DNA of 6,934 nucleotides from Verrucomicrobiota bacterium (GTDB lineage: Bacteria; Chlamydiota; Chlamydiia; Chlamydiales; Rhabdochlamydiaceae): positions 1-6,934 of the forward strand of contig CAJCIW010000030.1 in the NCBI GenBank assembly GCA_903970455.1. The letters are read 5' to 3'. The notes below the pieces were generated by a model. The model worked only from the letters and a program-made list of their open reading frames with translations. It did not search any database and had not been told where the DNA came from. Position 1 is the first letter of the stretch. Each line of letters opens with the position of its first letter. Position numbers and translations under genes: made by a program. This document shows, one piece after another, positions 1 to 6,902 of the stretch.

Positions 1-921
1 GCACCATCGTTCATAAGCTTTTTTGTCATATGACCATTTAAGCTTATCAAATTTGGTACGGAAAGCGCCCTTAAAGACATGAGGAAAGAAAAAGGCAATC
101 GATGTAAAAAAGTCTCTCCAGTAAAGAGAGCGAATCAGCTCGTGGTGCAAACTTAAATGGCCGCAGATTGCTGCATAAACTTCGCGAGGGGAGCAGACGG
201 TGAATTTCAGATAAGGAGAGAGATGCGTAGAGTATTCTTCTGCTGGAATGTCTCTCAGAATTTCATATTTTCCAAAGGAACCTAATTTTCTGAGAATTTT
301 AAGAGCCTCCGACCTTCCTCCGATCAACCCATTATCTAGAGTTAGGTTAGGAAAAACAGAGTTGTCTTTTGCAAAGGGGATCGATCCGCGGAAGTAGTTG
401 GTTCCTTTGGTTTCCACGGGAGACACCACTTTCTGTTTTGAAGCATTCCGAAAGTAGGGTGTAAAAATCGCATAAGGCTTCCCATCTTTTTTCAAAGTCT
501 CTTCAGGGGGATGAAGGAGAGCATCATCGAAAGAATGAAATGGAATCTGACCTGTGCTGCACACTTTTTCGAGCTTTTTGTCTCTTTCCAGACTATAGGG
601 AGTATAGTCCCGGTTTACGATTAAAGCCTCAATATGGAGTTCGCTCATACATTGGCTGACAACTTCTTCAGGCTTTCCCTTAAAAAGGAAGAGCTTACCC
701 CCTTTTTCCTTAAGCTGGCTTTGAAGATCTTTGAGAGATTCAATCATAAATTTCAGGCAATGATCGCTTCTAAAAGGATTTCTCTCGATTTGTTCCGGTG
801 TGAAAATGAAGGCGGGGATGACAACTTCGGAAGACTTTAACGCAAAAATGAGCCCTGTATTATCCTCAAGCCGCAAATCGCGCCTGAATAAAAACAGGGA
901 TTTTCGAAACTTCTTCTCCAT
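1..921 (-). CDS. phrB: Deoxyribodipyrimidine photolyase, class I-type (partial, C-terminus beyond left edge)
   Basis: Light-driven repair of UV-induced pyrimidine dimers in DNA, using FAD and an antenna chromophore; cytosolic. The minus-strand frame is open from an ATG at 921-919 to the window edge and gives 307 residues against about 450-480 for the family. It begins MEKKFRKSLFLFRRDLRLED, the typical photolyase/cryptochrome opening, and residues 8 to about 130 look like the alpha/beta antenna domain. The FAD-binding half starts with STHLSPYLKF (231-240), then PREVY (245-249) and LYWRDFF (266-272). It ends at ERWC (304-307), just where relatives continue into G-x-TGxPxVDA. An AGGG Shine-Dalgarno-like site (931-928) lies 6 nt before the ATG, supporting this start. 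It is divergent from the oxygenase gene. The Glu usually found two residues before the Trp-Arg motif appears to be Ser265. A cryptochrome-like role cannot be excluded without the C-terminus. Confidence 0.9.
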   Translation of the reverse strand, partial: MEKKFRKSLFLFRRDLRLEDNTGLIFALKSSEVVIPAFIFTPEQIERNPFRSDHCLKFMIESLKDLQSQLKEKGGKLFLFKGKPEEVVSQCMSELHIEALIVNRDYTPYSLERDKKLEKVCSTGQIPFHSFDDALLHPPEETLKKDGKPYAIFTPYFRNASKQKVVSPVETKGTNYFRGSIPFAKDNSVFPNLTLDNGLIGGRSEALKILRKLGSFGKYEILRDIPAEEYSTHLSPYLKFTVCSPREVYAAICGHLSLHHELIRSLYWRDFFTSIAFFFPHVFKGAFRTKFDKLKWSYDKKAYERWC

Positions 922-1175
922 TTTTAACCCTATCTCTTAGCTCCAGTAAGTAAGATCCTCATTCTGCTCCCTTTATGCTCAACTTTTGATTCAACTTGGG
1001 TATAAAATATCTATAAGCTAAATACTACACAAGTTATCTATGAAAATTGCCGCAGTATCTCTGCAAATCGCAACTATTAAGATGAGGGAGCAGTCAGTAT
1101 CAGTCGCTTAAAATTAATTCTATTTTCTAAATATGTTTCCCTCTTGTATTCAGCAAAGAAAGCGTTTTACTTTGT
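922..1175. other. Divergent intergenic region
   Basis: This region separates the photolyase and oxygenase starts and must hold both leaders. AT-rich TATAAAATAT (1001-1010) and TATAAG (1012-1017) resemble -10 elements for the plus strand, but no well-spaced -35 partner is visible, so no promoter is called. A 9-bp inverted repeat, CTGCTCCCT (964-972) and AGGGAGCAG (1085-1093), has arms 112 nt apart. A 23-codon ATG-to-TAA frame lies at 1040-1111 without a ribosome-binding site. Nothing else was recognised. Confidence 0.5.
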
Positions 1176-1901
1176 GTGGCTATGGAAAAAGATGTTTTTC
1201 AGCACGTGATGGACAAATTAGTCAAGGCCGAGATTCAATCGTCTCCTTTTACTCATTTTTATATCCAGAATGTATTTCCAAAGGAGTTTTATCAGGAGCT
1301 TTTAGCTAACTTTCCAGAAACCTCTTCTTTTAAAAAGCTATCTCAAACGGGAAAGGTTGATCCGAGAACTTACGCGGAGCGCCTTGTCCTGCCTTTGCAA
1401 GGGGAAAGTTTTACCGAATTGCCTTTTGGGCAACTTTTGTTTTGGAGTCGATTTAATGAGGCGATCAATAGTGATGAGTGGCATGCCATGCTCCTTGGAA
1501 AGTTCGGACTTCAAATTAGGGAGCGATTTGGAGTGCACTATGATAGGTTGAGATTTTCCTCGACGGCGGAACTTGTCCAAGACAGCACGAACTATTCTAT
1601 CGGCCCTCATACGGATCATCCTATCCGCGTTTTGACGCTATTGTTTTATTTTCCAAGTTCTAAAGAGCAATCTCATTTGGGAACCGCTGTTTATCAACCT
1701 CTCGATGAGTCGTTGGAATGCGAAGGGTTTACGCACCATCCTTTTCAGGGGTTTAAGAAATTATATACCGCTCCTTTTTTGCCAAATAGTCTCTTTGGAT
1801 TCATTCGATCCAATCGCTCTTTTCACGGAAGGGAAGTGATTTTGGACAAAGGGATAGAGCGCAATCTGATGAATTATTACCTGCAATGGAATCACAAGTA
1901 A
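1176..1901 (+). CDS. 2-oxoglutarate/Fe(II)-dependent dioxygenase family protein, substrate unknown
   Basis: A probable non-haem iron oxygenase that couples 2-oxoglutarate decarboxylation to oxidation of an unidentified substrate. The 241 residues show the expected order for a double-stranded beta-helix enzyme: an N-terminal PFTHFYIQNVFPKEFYQELL segment (24-43), the iron-binding HxD in IGPHTDHP (H145, D147), a core strand VLTLLFYFP (152-160), the distal iron His in SFHGRE (H217), and an Arg 12 residues later (R229 in ERNLMNYYLQW) suited to binding 2-oxoglutarate. The spacing resembles prolyl-hydroxylase-like bacterial proteins rather than AlkB, whose double-Arg ending is absent. The frame opens at GTG 1176; an ATG two codons later (1182) is an equally likely start. 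No clear Shine-Dalgarno precedes either, and a TAA at 1128 closes the frame upstream. It stands alone: divergent from the photolyase and separated from recQ by a mobile element. Confidence 0.8.
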   Translation: MAMEKDVFQHVMDKLVKAEIQSSPFTHFYIQNVFPKEFYQELLANFPETSSFKKLSQTGKVDPRTYAERLVLPLQGESFTELPFGQLLFWSRFNEAINSDEWHAMLLGKFGLQIRERFGVHYDRLRFSSTAELVQDSTNYSIGPHTDHPIRVLTLLFYFPSSKEQSHLGTAVYQPLDESLECEGFTHHPFQGFKKLYTAPFLPNSLFGFIRSNRSFHGREVILDKGIERNLMNYYLQWNHK

Positions 1902-2066
1902 TCGAAATCCAATCCCCAGTTCGAATCTGTTTTCATCAATATTCTACTGGATCCAGCCCAATTGCGGAAAAAATGGTGAAAATCTCATGAAAAAAACAGA
2001 AGAAATCTTTTAGAATAAGGGACTGACCACAAACCCAGGCTTCGTCGCTTTTTGGGATTATTTTGG

Positions 2067-2140
2067 CCGATTTTCGATTCTTTTTGCGGGGGTAGTATCA
2101 ACTTGCGTATACTGCCCCCGCAAAAAGAATCGAAAATCGG
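2067..2140. repeat. Perfect 26-bp inverted repeat at the MITE core
   Basis: Arms 2067-2092 and 2115-2140 are exact reverse complements. They run from CCGATTTTCGATTC into a T-run and GCGGGGG on the left arm. The stem continues inward through a T/G position and five further pairs (2094-2098 with 2109-2113) to the loop 2099-2108. Transcribed from either strand it would form a very stable hairpin. No T-run follows the stem as in an intrinsic terminator, although the hairpin might still affect read-through into recQ. Confidence 0.9.
2084..2113 (+). promoter_or_regulatory. Possible outward promoter in the MITE centre
   Basis: TTGCGG (2084-2089), an 18-nt spacer and TATACT (2108-2113) resemble a sigma-70 promoter pointing toward recQ about 105 nt upstream of its ATG. 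The -10 matches 5 of 6 consensus positions and the -35 only 3 of 6. Because only 41 nt separate the MITE from recQ, a promoter in or upstream of the element would be needed. Purely a sequence match. Confidence 0.22.
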
Positions 2141-2219
2141 CTCAAAAGAACCCAAAAGCTGAGTTTGTGGTCGGTCTCTAAAGACGTAAATTGGGCAAAA
2201 GCACATGATCAAAACCTAA

Positions 2220-4031
2220 ATGAACGGTAGAATGCAGAAAAACGATTCTAACGCCTCGTTAGAGGATCATCTAAAAGCACTTTTTGGATACAACGATTTT
2301 CGACATTCTCAGAAAGAGATCGTGAATGCGGTTTTGGATCACAAAGATGTCGTGGCTATTTTGCCGACAGGGGCTGGAAAATCGATCTGTTATCAGTTGC
2401 CAGCGATGCTGCTGCCGGGAATTGCTGTTGTGATCTCCCCTTTGATTTCCCTGATGCAAGATCAAGTCGTTGGTTTATACAAAAACGGATTACCTGCGGC
2501 CTTTCTCAACAGTAGCCTGCATTCCGATGAAATCCGCGATTTGTTGAATAACCTCAGCAATTTTAAGTTATTGTATATCGCTCCCGAACGGCTTTCCGAT
2601 AAAAATTTTATGCTGCACCTGCAAAAGATACCGGTTTCATTATTTGCCATTGACGAGGCCCATTGTATTTCTCAATGGGGGCATTCTTTCCGACTTGAGT
2701 ATCGACAGCTCTCCTTCTTAAAGACGACGTTCCCCGGCTGTTCCATAGTGGCATTAACTGCAACGGCAACCAAGGATGTGGAAAAAGATATCATTACACA
2801 ACTGGGCATGAAAGAGCCTCATGTGATCAGGGCAAGCTTTGATAGGCCTAATTTAACTTTTCATATTGAACCGAAGACGACTCCTATGATTCAGTTGCGC
2901 GATTTTCTGATCAAGCATACAGGAAAATCAGGCATTATCTACGCAGCAACACGCAAAGTGGTCGATGAGACTTATGCTAACTTGATCCAAGAGGGTTTTA
3001 AACCAAGCAAGTATCATGCAGGCTTGTCAGATCAGGAACGGACAAAAGCGCAGCATGATTTTATTCATGGAGAATGCCTTCTTATGGTGGCAACCGTGGC
3101 CTTCGGCATGGGAATTCATAAACCAGACATTCGCTTTGTTGTCCATATGGATATGCCCCGTTCGATAGAACAGTATTATCAGGAAGTGGGGCGTGCGGGG
3201 AGAGATGGTCTTCCCTCCGAGTGTTTGATGCTCTACTCGGCTCAGGAACTGATGGTTTATAAGGTCTTTTTGAATCAAATTTCCGATGAGGCCGTTCGCC
3301 GAACTACCCAAGCAAAGACAGAGCAGATGCTTGCGCTCTGCAGGTCTTCCCAGTGCAGGCGCCATGAACTTCTCCGTTATTTTGGAGAAACTTATCCCAG
3401 CAGCAGTTGCAACAGCTGCGATCGCTGTTTAGATGGTTCGGAGCTTGATGAGACGATTGTAGCACAACAGATTCTCTCTTGCGTTTATCGTCTTAAGCAC
3501 CAATTTGGCGTTAAGCATGTGATCGACGTTCTGCGAGGAGCCAAAACGAAGATGATCTTTGATAGGGGACACGACAGGCTTTCCACCTACAATTTGATGG
3601 CTAAGTATTCCGAGGATGATATTCGATATTACATCTCAACTCTGATTGAAAAAGGGTTTTTGGAGCGGTCGGAAGGGGAGTACCCGGTTTTGCGATGGAC
3701 AGCAGCTTCGCCAAGTGTGACGAGCGGTTCTCAGATAGTGATGATGCGAAAGAGAGTCCACAAAGTGGTGAAGCCCAAGAAAGGCGCCGATCTCCAATGC
3801 GATCTCGTTTTATTTACCGAACTTTCCCGGCTACGTCAAAAATATGCACAGGAAATGCGAGTGCCCGCTTTTGTTATTTTCGGAGATCGGTCACTGATCG
3901 AGATGGCCAGGGTCTATCCCACAAATCAGGAAGCGATGCTAAAGATCAATGGAGTGGGTCCGGTCAAATGGGAAAGATACGGACAGTCCTTTCTCAATGT
4001 CATTGTACAACACTGCGGTAAGAGCCCTTAG
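2220..4031 (+). CDS. recQ: ATP-dependent DNA helicase RecQ
   Basis: A 3'-5' superfamily 2 helicase that unwinds recombination and stalled-fork intermediates in the RecF-type repair pathway. Its 603 residues are close to the E. coli protein's length, with all domains present. The helicase core has FRHSQ (27-31), Walker A TGAGKS (50-55), DEAH (145-148), TATAT (180-184) and motif VI QEVGRAGRDG (321-330, probable Arg finger R328). The zinc site has Cys379, 397, 400 and 403. A winged helix follows (about 410-495, with GHDRL at 450-454), then an HRDC domain (about 526-598). The first possible start is ATG 2220, directly after an in-frame TAA; ATG 2232 is an alternative, and neither has a clear ribosome-binding site. 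The usually conserved HDFRPEY of the aromatic-rich loop reads HSFRLEY (155-161). The immediate upstream region is occupied by the MITE. Confidence 0.96.
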   Translation: MNGRMQKNDSNASLEDHLKALFGYNDFRHSQKEIVNAVLDHKDVVAILPTGAGKSICYQLPAMLLPGIAVVISPLISLMQDQVVGLYKNGLPAAFLNSSLHSDEIRDLLNNLSNFKLLYIAPERLSDKNFMLHLQKIPVSLFAIDEAHCISQWGHSFRLEYRQLSFLKTTFPGCSIVALTATATKDVEKDIITQLGMKEPHVIRASFDRPNLTFHIEPKTTPMIQLRDFLIKHTGKSGIIYAATRKVVDETYANLIQEGFKPSKYHAGLSDQERTKAQHDFIHGECLLMVATVAFGMGIHKPDIRFVVHMDMPRSIEQYYQEVGRAGRDGLPSECLMLYSAQELMVYKVFLNQISDEAVRRTTQAKTEQMLALCRSSQCRRHELLRYFGETYPSSSCNSCDRCLDGSELDETIVAQQILSCVYRLKHQFGVKHVIDVLRGAKTKMIFDRGHDRLSTYNLMAKYSEDDIRYYISTLIEKGFLERSEGEYPVLRWTAASPSVTSGSQIVMMRKRVHKVVKPKKGADLQCDLVLFTELSRLRQKYAQEMRVPAFVIFGDRSLIEMARVYPTNQEAMLKINGVGPVKWERYGQSFLNVIVQHCGKSP

Positions 4032-4070
4032 AAATGCGTCTAGCTGAATAATTAGATGTCATGGATACTT

Positions 4071-4089
4071 ACGGATTATGAGTCCGCTG
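4071..4089 (-). other. tRNA anticodon-arm-like sequence (possible att-site relic)
   Basis: Read on the minus strand, CAGCGGACTCATAATCCGT has the form of a tRNA anticodon arm: a 5-bp stem (GCGGA with TCCGT, one pair G-T) closing the 7-nt loop CTCATAA, with T33, anticodon CAT and A37. No D arm lies on the 5' side and no TTCGA-type T loop on the 3' side, so this is not a tRNA gene. Some tyrosine recombinases use the anticodon arm as their crossover core, so a leftover attachment core is possible; coincidence is not excluded. Confidence 0.3.
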
Positions 4090-4156
4090 ACGCCCGCGCC
4101 ACTTCCCAGCAGCTAACTGCTCGAAATCATAGCGGAAAGCGTCCCTTTCCAGCTAC

Positions 4157-4187
4157 TGCGAACTACCGTCATTTATCGCACTTTTTT
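4157..4187 (+). terminator. Weak candidate intrinsic terminator downstream of recQ
   Basis: TGCGA (4157-4161) and TCGCA (4176-4180) form a 5-bp stem with a 14-nt loop, followed by C and six T residues (4182-4187). The stem is short and the loop long, and it lies 126 nt past the recQ stop. Two other hairpins precede it: AGCAG/CTGCT (4108-4121) and GGAAAG/CTTTCC (4134-4150), neither with a T-run. No terminator was recognised for the convergent ATPase gene. Confidence 0.3.
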
Positions 4188-4196
4188 GTATGCCAG

Positions 4197-4215
4197 TGGT
4201 CCACAAATGGTCCAC
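4197..4215. repeat. Tandem direct repeat TGGTCCAC x2
   Basis: TGGTCCAC occurs at 4197-4204 and 4208-4215, an 11-bp period that places both copies on about the same face of the helix. Such helically phased short repeats can be protein-binding sites, for example recombinase arm sites or an operator. It lies 69 bp beyond the ATPase stop codon, 108 bp from the anticodon-arm-like sequence. No binding protein can be named. Confidence 0.6.
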
Positions 4216-4283
4216 GGATTTTGCTGGATTGGTTAAGGAGAAAAACGCATGCATACTGGCTTTCTGACATATATCGTGTGGAT

Positions 4284-6902
4284 TCATTTTTTTTGAGCCT
4301 TTGTATACTTTTTATTTTTCAGAATCTCCTGCTCCGCTTCTCTCCAATCCTGCTCCGCTAGACCGTCCTGGTGGCCTCGCTGCTCATATAGTTCGTAGGC
4401 GCGTTTGGAGATCTGTGAGGTTAAATCAGAGGAGGTCTTCGGTTTAACTGGATCAAAAATCCGATAGGCAAGCCATTTCACTTGATCATTTACGAGGAAC
4501 CATACAATGGCGTAGCCCCAAACAAAACCAGCCCATTTCCAGCCGAGAGGTGTCATGAGGAGCCCATAAACTGCAATCAAAGTCGCTATCATTTGCGTGC
4601 CGAGGATTGCACCCCATAAAATATTTGCAGGTCGGATGGTCCAGAACGGACCCCGCGTGCGCGTCAGGAAAATCGTCAGATGTCCGGCCACGGATAATTT
4701 CAAATACATCAGCGTTTGGATATGTGGACGGTCAAGATGAAAGACGCGCTCGCCGAGATAAAATAAACCGAAGGCAGACACGACGCCGATGAGGCCCAGC
4801 GCTGTGGCAACTCCCAGCACCATACGCATATTCCAGCCTTCAGGCTGATCCTTGTAGTGAACATTATCATAAGCAATGGACAGAATGGCGCCGTCGTTGA
4901 GCAATGCCAGCATTACGATCATCACAGCTGTCAATGGATAGAAATTAAAGATCAGAATGGCCAGCGTCATGAAAAACAGCACGCGCAGTGTCTCGGCAAT
5001 CCGATAGATCGCGTAGCTGTTCATCCGTTGAAAAATTTTTCGACTCTCCTTGATCGCATCAATGATTACAGAGAGGCCTGGAGTTAGCAATACAATGGCC
5101 GCTGCCGCGCGCGCTGCATCTGTTGCGCTTGAAACAGCGATACCGCAGTCGGCTTTTTTCAACGCAGGAGCGTCATTCACTCCATCACCTGTCATACCAA
5201 CGATATGGCCTCGTTTTTGCAAGACATCCACAATGTGGAACTTGTGTTCGGGGAATACCTGAGCGAAACCATCAGCCTTTTCAATGGATTCGGCAACCTG
5301 CGCCGTCTCTTGCTTCTTTACGTCGCCGAGGCCGGTGGCATCGAGGATGTTTGTACCCATCCCTAATTTTTTAGCAGTTTCCTTGGCAATGGCCAGTTGA
5401 TCACCCGTGACCATCTTGACGTTCACTCCCATTTGAGTTGCGGTCGCAATTGTTGCCTTGGCGTCTTCTCTCGGTGGATCGAACAAGGGTAATACGCCAA
5501 GAAACTGCCATCCTCCCTCTCCATCAGCTCGGGCCACTCCAAGAGATCGAAATCCACGCGCTGCGAATTCATTGACGGCTTTTTCAACTTCAGCTTTTAC
5601 TTGGGCCACATTAGCCGATAAGGCCAAAATCACTTGAGGCGCTCCCTTGGTCACCTTGAACTCTTTACCATCCTGGCCTTTGATAACGGCTTCGGTCCGT
5701 TTATGCACCGCATCAAACGGCTGAAAATGGACCATTTGATAACCCTTCAATGCATCTTTATTTTTTAAACCGCCCAAAACAGCGAGATCAATAGTGTCGT
5801 TATTTTCCGCGCGCGATGCAAGAGCGGCATAGAGAATCACTTGCTCAGCGGGAATATTATTTACGCTGAACGGATCGCCGAGTGTTAGTTTGTTCTGGGT
5901 CAAAGTGCCTGTCTTGTCCGCACACAGGATGTCTACGCCTGCCAACTCCTCAATAGCCACGAGCCGACTCACAATCGCTTGTTTTTTGGCGAGCAAACGA
6001 GCCCCGACCGCCATCGTTACAGACAATACTGTTGGCATTGCTACGGGGATCGAAGCAACGGTCAGGACTAAGGCAAACTGCAGCGTGGTGAGGATTGGAT
6101 CTCCTCGGAAGATCGCAACGGTTATGATTCCCGCAACCAAAACGCCTGCGAGAATGATCAGATAATTGCCGATCTTCAAAACCGCTTTTTGAAAATGACT
6201 AACTGTGTGCGCTTCTTGTACTAGTTGTGCCGTTTTACCGAAGTAGGTATTCATACCGGTTCCGTAGACGAATGCTTCGATTTCTCCCTGCCGGACAATC
6301 GACCCTGAAAACACCGACTCTCCAGATTTGCGTGTGACAGGCAATGATTCTCCCGTCAAAGCAGACTGATCTACTTCGACAGGATCGCCATCTAGAAGCT
6401 TTGCATCCGCAGGTACAATGTCGCCCGAGCGCAATCGGATAACGTCTCCTGGAACCAACTCGCGTGCCGCCGGAGTGCTCCACTTTCCATCGCGCTTCAC
6501 TCGGGCCTTGACCGCAAGCTGGGCTTTCAAGGCAGCAATAGCGTTGGCAGCCTTATGTTCTTCCCAGAATCCGACTACTGCATTAGCAAGAAGTAAAAGG
6601 AGAATAATGAAAAAATCTGGCCAGTGGTGAACTACGCCCGACAGAATCACCGCTATTTCAATCATCCATGGAATAGGTCCCCAAAAATAAGTGAGGAATT
6701 TTAGAAACGGATTCGTCTTCTTTTCTTCGATCTCGTTAGACCCGTATTGAGTTAGCCGTTTTGCCGCCTCCGCCTCACTAAGGCCATCCGGAGAGAATCC
6801 CAATTTTTTCTTAACCTCTTCCAGAGAGAGGGATTTTAGATCCTCATTCGCATTGGGATTTTTCAATACTGGAGCTTTAGGTTTATCGGCATTAGGTTCC
6901 AT
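4284..6902 (-). CDS. P3A-type plasma-membrane proton-efflux ATPase with DUF2934-like C-terminal tail
   Basis: An integral membrane pump that uses ATP to export protons, setting membrane potential or cytoplasmic pH. The 872 residues show an N-terminal cation-ATPase segment (about 22-62), ten probable membrane helices (M1-M2 66-113, M3-M4 245-303, M5-M6 630-677, M7-M10 693-813), actuator TGES (183-186), PVAMP in M4 (286-290), phosphorylation motif DKTGTLT (Asp329), nucleotide-domain KGAP (419-422) and hinge TGDGVNDAP (571-579). N107 in M2, R640 in M5 and D670 in M6 (LLNDGA) match the plant proton-pump residues N106, R655 and D684, favouring H+ over other cations. The long plant/fungal regulatory tail is missing. 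Instead, residues 829-863 (SKRAYELYEQRG, then DWREAEQEI) resemble DUF2934, a small domain of unknown function. AAGAGG lies 10 nt before the ATG. It is convergent with recQ and more GC-rich than it. Confidence 0.95.
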   Translation of the reverse strand: MEPNADKPKAPVLKNPNANEDLKSLSLEEVKKKLGFSPDGLSEAEAAKRLTQYGSNEIEEKKTNPFLKFLTYFWGPIPWMIEIAVILSGVVHHWPDFFIILLLLLANAVVGFWEEHKAANAIAALKAQLAVKARVKRDGKWSTPAARELVPGDVIRLRSGDIVPADAKLLDGDPVEVDQSALTGESLPVTRKSGESVFSGSIVRQGEIEAFVYGTGMNTYFGKTAQLVQEAHTVSHFQKAVLKIGNYLIILAGVLVAGIITVAIFRGDPILTTLQFALVLTVASIPVAMPTVLSVTMAVGARLLAKKQAIVSRLVAIEELAGVDILCADKTGTLTQNKLTLGDPFSVNNIPAEQVILYAALASRAENNDTIDLAVLGGLKNKDALKGYQMVHFQPFDAVHKRTEAVIKGQDGKEFKVTKGAPQVILALSANVAQVKAEVEKAVNEFAARGFRSLGVARADGEGGWQFLGVLPLFDPPREDAKATIATATQMGVNVKMVTGDQLAIAKETAKKLGMGTNILDATGLGDVKKQETAQVAESIEKADGFAQVFPEHKFHIVDVLQKRGHIVGMTGDGVNDAPALKKADCGIAVSSATDAARAAAAIVLLTPGLSVIIDAIKESRKIFQRMNSYAIYRIAETLRVLFFMTLAILIFNFYPLTAVMIVMLALLNDGAILSIAYDNVHYKDQPEGWNMRMVLGVATALGLIGVVSAFGLFYLGERVFHLDRPHIQTLMYLKLSVAGHLTIFLTRTRGPFWTIRPANILWGAILGTQMIATLIAVYGLLMTPLGWKWAGFVWGYAIVWFLVNDQVKWLAYRIFDPVKPKTSSDLTSQISKRAYELYEQRGHQDGLAEQDWREAEQEILKNKKYTKAQKK

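Larger units (their letters stand above)
2019..2178. mobile_element. Foldback MITE, 160 bp, with TAA target duplication
   Basis: The element is almost one long palindrome. Its ends are GGGACTGACCACAAAC (from 2019) and, on the other strand, GAGACCGACCACAAAC (from 2178), with 14 of 16 identical. Both are flanked directly by TAA (2016-2018 and 2179-2181), as expected for a 3-bp target duplication. The left arm (2019-2098) and right arm (2109-2178) match at about 60 of 70 aligned positions; the left arm carries an extra 9 nt (about 2039-2047) plus one T. The centre is a 10-nt loop (2099-2108). It encodes no transposase, so it would need one supplied in trans. G[AG]GAC ends with a TNA duplication fit some IS5-family groups, but that assignment is inference. 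It lies between the oxygenase and recQ, ending 41 nt before the recQ ATG. Confidence 0.8.

Noticed and set aside
634..840. 68-codon plus-strand frame
   Set aside because: Antisense to the well-supported photolyase gene.
986..1017. TTGATT with TATAAA or TATAAG as an oxygenase promoter
   Set aside because: The spacers are 9 and 20 nt, outside the usual 16-18 nt range.
1040..1111. 23-codon ATG-to-TAA frame in the photolyase-oxygenase intergenic region
   Set aside because: No ribosome-binding site, no recognisable peptide and a length easily reached by chance.
1915..1935. AGTTCGAATCTG, resembling a tRNA T arm
   Set aside because: Only about three stem pairs form, and no acceptor, D or anticodon arms lie nearby.
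1985..2212. 75-codon minus-strand frame through the MITE
   Set aside because: It exists because the palindrome lacks stops; composition is low-complexity and no start signal or protein family is visible.
3110..3124. His at RecQ residue 300 in FGMGIHKPD where many relatives have Asp
   Set aside because: Known RecQ proteins vary here (E. coli has Asn), so it was not counted as a motif defect.
3695..4021. 108-codon plus-strand frame inside recQ
   Set aside because: A shifted-frame shadow of the winged-helix and HRDC coding region; Ser/Arg-rich with no family resemblance.
4056..4361. 101-codon plus-strand frame in the recQ-ATPase junction
   Set aside because: It runs into the ATPase coding region on the other strand, has no ribosome-binding site and shows no recognisable domain.
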